Shown: one piece after another, positions 1 to 5,349 of the stretch
Position numbering within the stretch: position 1 is the first letter of the stretch
How the letters are laid out: each line of letters begins with the position of its first letter
DNA from: Candidatus Woesearchaeota archaeon
GTDB taxonomy: Archaea; Nanobdellota; Nanobdellia; Woesearchaeales; WJKV01
Length of the DNA: 5,496 bases
Assembly (NCBI GenBank): GCA_019323495.1
Contig: JAHWHE010000076.1
Location: forward strand, 1 to 5,496
Reading direction: 5' to 3'
Translations under genes and position numbers: made by a program
Notes under the pieces: generated by a model
Database searches by the model: none
What the model saw: only the letters and a program-made list of their open reading frames with translations
Told to the model about the DNA's origin: nothing

Positions 1-1
1 A

Positions 2-1819
2 ATTAAGTACGTTCCGAAAGAATTGTTCACACCGTTCGCGTTTATCATCTACAAAGACAAGGTGCTCATCTCAATATCAGCAGAACAAGTTTTCATTCAG
101 GTAAAATCAAGCAAGCTTGCTGACGGACTGAAATCGTATTTTGACTTTCTTTGGAGCCAAAAGACAAAGACATACATCGGAAGAGAATCATTGAGAAGCC
201 TGTTCACAGAGATGCTCGACTTCGGCGACTATGTTGTTTACGCAGAAGTCACAAGGATAATGGAGATCCTGGGTGAGGATTTCTTCCTGTGGTGGCAGGC
301 TGAGAAAAAGAGGCGCGGGATAAAGTCGAGAGGAATCATGGGCGAGAAATATCGAAAGTATAAGGCAGCCAAAGAATCTATTACAAACTTCAAGTACGTC
401 CCAGGGTACGAGAACCCTACAGGCGATCTATTCATTTTCAAGGACAAGGTTGTCAACGTAGTATACACGACAAAAGAGCCTATCGCATTCTTGATAGACA
501 ACAAAGAGGTCGCTGAAAACAACAAAGCACAGTTTGAGATGCTTTGGGACCAAGAAACTTTTGTCAGCAAAGGCATCGACGCGCTCAACACAGCTTTGAA
601 TAACTATCTCGACAACCTTGAGTCTGATGAAACATTCAATGTTCTTGGAGTGACTTTCGGATTAAAGGATTATTCATTCTATAAAACAGAATATAAAAAC
701 GCATTCAAAGACATCCACCAAAAAAGAGCAGACAAAGGCATCAAGGCAAAGCTGTTGTTCCAGCAGGCAGATCCTGCGATGATCGAGAAATTCAGGAAAG
801 AAGTCTACAACAAGAACCACGAAGCAAAAGTATTGCCGTTCAAGACAAAATTCCCAGTCGCAATCCTCCCGTCAAAGAATAAGACAGTCATGATTATCCA
901 CAAGAAAGAGCCGTCGATAATCACGATTGACAATAAGGAAGCATCCAGTGCGTTCAATGAGTATTTCGATTCCATGTGGCAGCAGGATGTAAGAGTTTAC
1001 AAAGGATTCGAGGATGTCACAACAAGGTTCAGGCAGAACATGCAGGAATTGAAAGAAGGAGATGAATATTATGTATTAGGATCTGCGCTGCAATACGAGG
1101 AAAAAACAAAACTTGAAAATTTTTTTATGGACTATCATGCAGAGAGGGTTAAGAGGAAAATTAAAGTTAAATTATTGGCAATCCAAGAATCTTATAATGT
1201 GATTTACAAGGAATTAGCAGAGACAGGCGATCCGCAAATGAAGTATGCTGAACTCAAGAGATTGCCGCCTGAATTCAAGTACCCTATGCAGATAACTTTG
1301 TATAAAGGAAACAAAGTGTCGTTGATAAGTTGGTCAGAAAATCTTTGTTTTGAAGTAGAATCAAAGGCAATGTATGATAGTTTCAAGGCAAATTTTGACA
1401 TGCTCTGGAGCCAGGAAGCAGAAGTATTCAAAGGGAAAAATGGAGTGAAAGCCCTCCTGAATATTTTGCTTGAATCTGGTGGAAAAGAGCATCATACCTT
1501 TGGGTCAACAAAAGAATCCCTTATGCTTGGAGAAGATTGGTGGGTCAGCTATCACGAGAAAAGGGCAAAAAAGGGCGTCCATGCAAAATTGCTGTTCAAC
1601 GAATCTTTGGTTCAGTGGAAAGCAGAGATAAAGTATCCGAATGCAGAAGTACGATATACAAAGGCAGGATTCGAACCATTGACAGAGACAATAATTAAAG
1701 GAGATAAAGTTGTGATAATAATATGGACAGAAGAGCCTACTGGCTTTTTGATAAATAACAAAGCCGTAGCAGAATCTTATGACAAGTTCTTTAAGCTGCT
1801 ATGGGAACAAGTAAAATAA
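2..1819 (+). CDS. Tandem TrmB-like sensor-domain protein, 5'-truncated
   Basis: The frame is open from base 2 to the TAA at 1817-1819, so the gene begins left of the window. Residues are numbered from the codon at base 23. The protein is a tandem array of one module of about 131-144 residues. Each module starts at a LW/MW-x-Q motif (W44, W175, W319, W462, W594). It continues through Y-x-G/K-G and a F/W-x-x-Y/I-H-x-K-R-x-x-K-G-I-K-x-K-L-L-F segment (near 231-246, 371-386, 510-525, degenerate at 93-105). It ends in a beta-rich half with xDKVxxI and EPxxFLIxNKxVAE. This resembles the PLD-like effector-binding half of archaeal TrmB-family regulators. Four whole modules and one C-terminal half are visible, whereas ordinary TrmB proteins carry one. 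No helix-turn-helix is visible; one may lie upstream or be absent. No signal peptide or membrane segment is seen. Ligand and role are unknown. The family call is by recognition of sequence style, not a database search. Confidence 0.72.
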   Translation: MKYVPKELFTPFAFIIYKDKVLISISAEQVFIQVKSSKLADGLKSYFDFLWSQKTKTYIGRESLRSLFTEMLDFGDYVVYAEVTRIMEILGEDFFLWWQAEKKRRGIKSRGIMGEKYRKYKAAKESITNFKYVPGYENPTGDLFIFKDKVVNVVYTTKEPIAFLIDNKEVAENNKAQFEMLWDQETFVSKGIDALNTALNNYLDNLESDETFNVLGVTFGLKDYSFYKTEYKNAFKDIHQKRADKGIKAKLLFQQADPAMIEKFRKEVYNKNHEAKVLPFKTKFPVAILPSKNKTVMIIHKKEPSIITIDNKEASSAFNEYFDSMWQQDVRVYKGFEDVTTRFRQNMQELKEGDEYYVLGSALQYEEKTKLENFFMDYHAERVKRKIKVKLLAIQESYNVIYKELAETGDPQMKYAELKRLPPEFKYPMQITLYKGNKVSLISWSENLCFEVESKAMYDSFKANFDMLWSQEAEVFKGKNGVKALLNILLESGGKEHHTFGSTKESLMLGEDWWVSYHEKRAKKGVHAKLLFNESLVQWKAEIKYPNAEVRYTKAGFEPLTETIIKGDKVVIIIWTEEPTGFLINNKAVAESYDKFFKLLWEQVK

Positions 1820-1876
1820 ATAATCTTCAAGGCAAACTTTGACATGTTATGGAAAATTCCACAGAAACATTTATAA
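1820..1876 (+). pseudogene. In-frame remnant of a sensor-domain module end
   Basis: Directly after the TAA at 1817-1819, the same reading frame continues for 18 sense codons as IIFKANFDMLWKIPQKHL and ends in TAA at 1874-1876. FKANFDMLW is identical to residues 454-462 of the preceding gene (bases 1382-1408). The two 27-base stretches differ at three positions, all synonymous (AAT/AAC for Asn, CTC/TTA for Leu). It is the terminal helix of the repeated module and is presumably a leftover from expansion or contraction of the array. It could only be translated by readthrough of the stop. Homology to the array is clear; the history is inferred. Confidence 0.7.
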
Positions 1877-1878
1877 AT
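1863..1878 (+). promoter_or_regulatory. Archaeal BRE/TATA promoter of the surface-protein gene
   Basis: TTTATAAAT at 1870-1878 is a near-consensus archaeal TATA box, and the purine-rich AGAAAC just before it fits a TFB-recognition element. The box centre is about 47 nt before the ATG at 1921. This predicts transcription starting near 1899 and a leader of roughly 20 nt that includes the ribosome binding site. The box overlaps the stop codon of the remnant reading frame. Confidence 0.7.
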
Positions 1879-1904
1879 GAAAATAGCTTTGTTGGCTATA
1901 ATCT

Positions 1905-1914
1905 GGTGAGGTGA
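1905..1914 (+). promoter_or_regulatory. Strong ribosome binding site for the surface-protein gene
   Basis: GGTGAGGTGA contains the Shine-Dalgarno core GAGGTGA, complementary to the 3' end of archaeal 16S rRNA, six bases before the ATG at 1921. The GGTGA core occurs twice in tandem. This decides the start at 1921. Confidence 0.75.
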
Positions 1915-1920
1915 AGTTAG

Positions 1921-3825
1921 ATGTCATTAAATTTCAAGCACATGTTTGTTCTGATCATAATATTTGTTATTTTGACTGGCAGCACTTTTCTGTACGCAAA
2001 CAGTCAAAAGGAAAGAAACACTGTCGTGATGACGGGCCTGAATCTCGGCGAGAAAATCGGCAGGGAATATCCTTCCCTGACAGAGCAGGACCTAAGCGGA
2101 CTGCAAAGCGGAATTGTCCATACGCAGGAAGGCAAGACAAAGTACAGCCAGTATCTGAGATTCAAGGCAGCTGACTTTGAGACAGGCTATTTCATGCATG
2201 GCGAGGATAATTTTGGAAGAGTAGGGGATTTCTTGTTCTGGGAAGAAGACGAGCCTATATTTGAATATGAAATACAGTTCCACGAAGGCCTGCAGAGCAG
2301 GGTAAGGGACAATGAATTGGTTGATATTGAAGATGAAAACATAAGGATGCTGGACGCAATCTTCAGTTTTGTACGGGCAGAGATAGATACAACCAGGAAT
2401 GAAGTAGAATTGATAATGGTCGGCGGAAAAAAGGACCAGTTGATGATGCAGGAAGGCGAGACAAAGGTGCTTACATTTGAAGGAAAAAGGACAGTCATAA
2501 GCGTTCTGTACATCAGCGACGGTGCAGGAAAGCCAAGAGTCATCCTTAGAGTGAACGGTGTCGACAGCAAGCCATTGGAGCAAGGAGATGTGGCATCATT
2601 CCCTGACGGAACATTCATCGGAATCGCAGAAGTTATGACAGCAGAAGCAGGAGAAGAAGTTAGGGACTTGGTTGTCCTTTCAGGTGGTGTCGCAGGAAGC
2701 AAGGTTCGTTTCAGGGACACAGATTTCACAGACACTACTTTTGCAACAGGAAAAGTAGAAGTCAACGGCAAGAACATTGAAGACGCGCAAGTCATGATTC
2801 TGGGCCAGCTATATGACAATAACCAAAAATTCAGGATTAGCAGCATAAAATACAGATTGTTATCGCACGCAAGAGGCGGCGGAGATATTTATGTTCCGCC
2901 AAGCCATGGATTGAGAGAATATCTATTCGAGCCAGAAGGAATGCTGGTGAACAATTTCGAGATAATAAGCGGAGGACTTGAAGGAGGAGGGACAGGAGCG
3001 GCAGTTCCATCCAACCTGATCCGGCTGCAGCCAAAAGCAGATGACAGATACAATCTGATTTTCACAAACATCAGAGGACAGACATACAATATTCCTTTTG
3101 TCACGACTGAAAACGGCTTTGGATACGGTTATGACAAAGGCGCTTTACATTTCCAGGAAGGAGGCGGTCCTCCTGCATACCCAATAGCGAGGAATGATTT
3201 CTTTATAACGACAAACAGGAATGACAACAGCGGTTTCACGAATGTTTTGAGGTATACAGGATATAACAGCGGCAGCAATTCTTTAACTTTTGAAGACCTT
3301 TCGTCAGGAAGCTACAGCACAATCATCGATCCTGCAACAGGAAGAGGGAACCTGGTTATTGGCGGACAGACATATCCAGTATATGTGAACACTGGAAACC
3401 CTGACTTCCCTATCGCTGTTGACTTGACAGGCGACAATGGCTGGGGAGATGAAGCGAATGTCGTTGTCATGGGCGGAGGAATAATCGACCTTGGTCCTGG
3501 CGCAATGAAAGTGAAGACATTGGAAAAGATGTTTGACGAGCCAGCAGGAGACGAGCAGATATCGATTATAATCACTGACGGCGGGGATTATTTGAATGCA
3601 GATGTTCCTGACCAGGCAGACATCGACATGCTAGAAGCAAGCGGAAGCGAAGAACAAGGCATGTCAAGATACGGTGTCCTGGTAAAAGTTCTTGAAAGAG
3701 GCGGAAGCAATGACCCTGACGAAATACAGCTTTTCTATCCAATCAGCGGAAGAAGGGCAGTAGGACAGGCAGTCGGAAGAGTTGCAGTAACCTTGGAAAG
3801 AGAGAATCTGCTTGCAAGTAAATAA
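1921..3825 (+). CDS. S-layer-like surface protein, DPANN type
   Basis: 634 residues. A hydrophobic segment at about 9-25 (FVLIIIFVILTG) after a short basic N-terminus is a signal peptide or N-terminal anchor, so most of the protein should lie outside the cell. The rest is beta-rich and acidic. Landmarks in order are a FxTGYF...GDFLFW...FEYEIQF region (86-120), an S-layer-like unit with EGETKVLTFEG and VILRVNG...LEQGD...FPDGTFIGI (177-235), KVEVNGKNIEDAQV (278-291), DIYVPPSHGLREYLFEPEGM (322-341), NLIFTNIRGQTYNIPFV (378-394), a DLTGDNGWGD loop of possible calcium-binding character (501-510), VVVMGGGIIDLGPG (514-527), and a C-terminal GMSRYGV...LFYP domain (580-634). I recognise this succession from S-layer-like proteins of Woesearchaeota and Pacearchaeota; a role as lattice subunit is inferred. 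It has its own promoter and a strong ribosome site, and converges with the dehydrogenase gene 24 bp downstream. No C-terminal anchor is visible. Confidence 0.75.
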   Translation: MSLNFKHMFVLIIIFVILTGSTFLYANSQKERNTVVMTGLNLGEKIGREYPSLTEQDLSGLQSGIVHTQEGKTKYSQYLRFKAADFETGYFMHGEDNFGRVGDFLFWEEDEPIFEYEIQFHEGLQSRVRDNELVDIEDENIRMLDAIFSFVRAEIDTTRNEVELIMVGGKKDQLMMQEGETKVLTFEGKRTVISVLYISDGAGKPRVILRVNGVDSKPLEQGDVASFPDGTFIGIAEVMTAEAGEEVRDLVVLSGGVAGSKVRFRDTDFTDTTFATGKVEVNGKNIEDAQVMILGQLYDNNQKFRISSIKYRLLSHARGGGDIYVPPSHGLREYLFEPEGMLVNNFEIISGGLEGGGTGAAVPSNLIRLQPKADDRYNLIFTNIRGQTYNIPFVTTENGFGYGYDKGALHFQEGGGPPAYPIARNDFFITTNRNDNSGFTNVLRYTGYNSGSNSLTFEDLSSGSYSTIIDPATGRGNLVIGGQTYPVYVNTGNPDFPIAVDLTGDNGWGDEANVVVMGGGIIDLGPGAMKVKTLEKMFDEPAGDEQISIIITDGGDYLNADVPDQADIDMLEASGSEEQGMSRYGVLVKVLERGGSNDPDEIQLFYPISGRRAVGQAVGRVAVTLERENLLASK

Positions 3826-3832
3826 TTAGGAT

Positions 3833-3866
3833 AAAGTATTAAAATACTTTTATTTTCTTTTCTTCA
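3833..3866 (+). terminator. Hairpin plus U-rich tract between convergent genes
   Basis: AAAGTAT (3833-3839) and ATACTTT (3844-3850) form a 7-bp stem with a TAAA loop. On the plus strand it is followed by a T-rich run (TTATTTTCTTTTCTT), matching a terminator for the surface-protein gene. The T-rich run is the complement of the lysine codons ending the dehydrogenase gene. On the minus strand the stem follows the dehydrogenase stop directly but lacks a strong T run. The stem is short and AT-only apart from one G-C pair, so the U-rich tract may be what matters. Confidence 0.5.
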
Positions 3867-4956
3867 TTGCTTTCTTTATTCGTTCTAAAGCTATTTCCAT
3901 TCCTGCTTTTCTCGGGCTGATTTTCCTGTTTTCTGCCCGTTTCAGAACTAGTTTTGTGTTGTTGCTTATCTTTTTCTGTATCAATGGAAAAACGTCCTGT
4001 TCTTTCCCTCCTATGTATTCGACATAAGAAGAAATCACACCGCCAGCATTCGCGACGAAATCAGGAACGACAACTATCTTTTTCTTGAAAATCTTTTCTT
4101 CTGTCTCTGCAGTGAACGGAATGTTTGCGCCGCATACAATCAGCTTGAACTTTAGTTTTCCAAGATTTTTGTCAGTGACAACATCCTGTGCGATTCCTGC
4201 AGGAATAAAGATGTCTGCCTTGCACGTCCTTATCATCTCTGGCTTTCCTGTGTTTCCTTCTGGATAGTCCATGACTCGCCCTGATTTTTTCTTGACAGCA
4301 TCAAGCTGTTTGAAACTGATGCCTTTAGGATTATAGATGCTTCCCTTGCTGTCGCTTGCTCCTACCAATGTCGCTCCGTGTTCTGTAAGATACTTTGCAG
4401 CAAACCAGCCAACATTCCCGAAACCCTCTACAACGAAAGTCGCTTTTTTCAGATTTAGCTTCATGAAATTCGCAGCCTCGATAGTTGCAGTATAAACTCC
4501 GTAGCCAGTGCTTCCAAGCTCGTGCGGTATTCCCCCCATGCTCTTTGGCTTTCCTGTAGCTGCTTTCTTGTCACCGTTTTCTTTCACAAAAACAGCTACT
4601 TCTTTTTCTCCCATCGAAACATCAGGGGCAGCAACATACTCTTTCGGGCAAACGCATTTTATCGCCTTCGAGAACGCCTTGATAATCTCTTGCTTTTTCT
4701 TTGCGTCTGTCTTGTACGGGTCTGCAACAATCCCGCTCTTTGCCCCGCCAAAAGGAAGATCTGCCATTGCATTCTTGATCGTCATTGTCCTTGCAAGTTT
4801 CGCAACCTCGTTCATGTCAACTGTGGCGGTCATCCTTATGCCGCCTTTCCCAGGACCTAGTGCAGTATTGTCTATAACAGTAAAACCCTTCATCTTAGAA
4901 ACAGGATCATAAACCTCGAATATCTTCTCAGGACCTAAATCATCGAATTTAATCAT
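3850..4956 (-). CDS. Glutamate dehydrogenase-family enzyme (Glu/Leu/Phe/Val DH)
   Basis: 368 residues. The family oxidatively deaminates an amino acid to its 2-oxoacid with NAD(P)+, reversibly, in the cytoplasm. Domain I motifs are GPGKGGIRM (K37), MTIKNAMADLPFGGAKSGI (K61, catalytic K73) and APDV (catalytic D112). Domain II has the Rossmann motif VVEGFGNVG (175-183), SDSKG (201-205) and PDFVANAGGVISSYVEY (298-314). K37 and S310 align with the lysine and serine that hold the glutamate side-chain carboxylate in Clostridium glutamate dehydrogenase (K89, S380). Leucine dehydrogenase has apolar residues there, so glutamate is the more likely substrate. The protein is about 45-50 residues shorter than typical hexameric enzymes, mainly at the N-terminus, and ends in a lysine-rich tail. 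TGYGV replaces the usual TGRGV. Cofactor choice cannot be read. The ATG at 4956 is supported by AAGGTGAT six bases upstream. The family is certain, the substrate less so. Confidence 0.9.
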   Translation of the reverse strand: MIKFDDLGPEKIFEVYDPVSKMKGFTVIDNTALGPGKGGIRMTATVDMNEVAKLARTMTIKNAMADLPFGGAKSGIVADPYKTDAKKKQEIIKAFSKAIKCVCPKEYVAAPDVSMGEKEVAVFVKENGDKKAATGKPKSMGGIPHELGSTGYGVYTATIEAANFMKLNLKKATFVVEGFGNVGWFAAKYLTEHGATLVGASDSKGSIYNPKGISFKQLDAVKKKSGRVMDYPEGNTGKPEMIRTCKADIFIPAGIAQDVVTDKNLGKLKFKLIVCGANIPFTAETEEKIFKKKIVVVPDFVANAGGVISSYVEYIGGKEQDVFPLIQKKISNNTKLVLKRAENRKISPRKAGMEIALERIKKAMKKRK

Positions 4957-4962
4957 TTATCT

Positions 4963-4970
4963 ATCACCTT
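4963..4970 (-). promoter_or_regulatory. Ribosome binding site of the dehydrogenase gene
   Basis: The minus strand reads AAGGTGAT, then six bases, then ATG at 4956-4954. This is a good archaeal Shine-Dalgarno match and fixes the start. Confidence 0.7.
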
Positions 4971-4986
4971 TTTAACAACAATAGAG

Positions 4987-5018
4987 AGAATGGATATATA
5001 AATTTAATGAAAATGAAT
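4987..5018. repeat. 32-bp perfect direct repeat, copy 1
   Basis: These 32 bases, starting AGAATGGATATATAAATT and ending GAAAATGAAT, are identical to 5311-5342. The copy ends on the last base of the lipoprotein stop codon (5018) and carries the dehydrogenase TATA box. Three further bases (4981-4983) also match after a three-base mismatch. Confidence 0.95.
4995..5002 (-). promoter_or_regulatory. TATA box of the dehydrogenase gene
   Basis: The minus strand reads TTTATATA within an AT-rich context, centred about 42 nt before the ATG at 4956. This predicts a transcription start near 4973 and a leader of about 17 nt holding the ribosome site. It lies inside repeat copy 1, so its sequence is identical to the promoter of the neighbouring lipoprotein gene. 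Confidence 0.6.
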
Positions 5019-5296
5019 CAAACAGGAACAGATTCGCATTTGTTATCGACGCATTTGCATGTTGCGTAAATACAGCTAGCAGATACTGATTCTACCGCTC
5101 CTAATATTGTTTTTCGGCTTGTAGCGCAAGTTTCGTCTTTGTTAATGCACGTGCAACACTCCCTATATACACAATCAGAATCGCTAGAGCAAGATGTATC
5201 GCAGCCTTCTTTGTTCCACCACGAACATTCAGCAGTACAGCCAATTATACTAAATGCGAATATCGAAAGAATAAATGCAATTATTATTAGTTTCAT
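5018..5296 (-). CDS. Small cysteine-rich secreted lipoprotein
   Basis: 92 residues. Residues 1-20 (MKLIIIAFILSIFAFSIIGC) form a lipoprotein signal peptide with lipobox IIGC, so C20 should be lipidated and the protein anchored outside the membrane. The mature part has 12 further cysteines (24, 32, 36, 42, 47, 48, 50, 57, 75, 80, 82, 87). Its pattern, CSSDSDCV...CCTC...C...CKCVDNKCE, resembles small bacterial and archaeal proteins described as having an eight-cysteine cluster. Disulfide bonding is therefore likely; the function is unknown. An in-frame ATG two codons earlier (5302) would give MCMKLII. I prefer 5296 because the TATA box at 5319-5326 predicts a transcript start near 5297 and no Shine-Dalgarno motif is present, which suggests a leaderless mRNA. 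The gene and its promoter lie between two identical 32-bp repeats. Confidence 0.75.
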   Translation of the reverse strand: MKLIIIAFILSIFAFSIIGCTAECSWWNKEGCDTSCSSDSDCVYRECCTCINKDETCATSRKTILGAVESVSASCIYATCKCVDNKCESVPV

Positions 5297-5310
5297 ACAC
5301 ATCTATAATA

Positions 5311-5342
5311 AGAATGGATATATAAATTTAATGAAAATGAAT
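5311..5342. repeat. 32-bp perfect direct repeat, copy 2
   Basis: Identical to 4987-5018, with an offset of 324 bp. It fills most of the gap between the stop of the partial minus-strand gene (5350) and the lipoprotein start (5296 or 5302), and it contains the lipoprotein TATA box. Confidence 0.95.
5319..5326 (-). promoter_or_regulatory. TATA box of the lipoprotein gene
   Basis: TTTATATA on the minus strand is centred about 26 nt before the ATG at 5296. That is the usual TATA-to-transcription-start distance in archaea, so translation probably starts at or very near the first transcribed base. Confidence 0.6.
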
Positions 5343-5349
5343 TAGAAAA

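Noticed and set aside
23..25. TTG as the start codon of the first gene
   Set aside because: The frame is open to the left edge, and the codons before it (IKYVPKE) match the start of the same half-module seen at FKYVPGYE, so the TTG is internal.
238..591. 117-codon minus-strand frame
   Set aside because: It lies wholly inside the sensor-domain gene and shows no motif, promoter or ribosome site of its own.
1911..2174. 87-codon plus-strand frame starting within the ribosome site of the surface-protein gene
   Set aside because: It overlaps the well-supported start at 1921 in another frame and has no protein-like signal peptide or motif.
2187..2846. 219-codon minus-strand frame
   Set aside because: It is antisense to the surface-protein gene; its serine-rich, low-complexity translation is typical of a shadow frame.
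4508..4912. 134-codon plus-strand frame antisense to the dehydrogenase
   Set aside because: The minus strand encodes clear catalytic motifs here, and the plus frame has no ribosome site or recognisable domain.
3850..4956. Leucine or phenylalanine dehydrogenase as the primary call
   Set aside because: The length fits, but the GPGKGG lysine and S310 that contact the glutamate side chain are kept, whereas leucine dehydrogenases have GPALGG and an apolar residue there.
4987..5342. CRISPR array or transposon ends
   Set aside because: There are only two copies, the 292 bp between them hold a gene rather than a spacer, and they are direct repeats with no inverted ends or transposase.
5139..5345. 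68-codon plus-strand frame over the lipoprotein and repeat copy 2
   Set aside because: The minus strand has a lipobox, an ordered cysteine pattern and a well-placed TATA box. The plus frame has none of these and runs through the promoter repeat.
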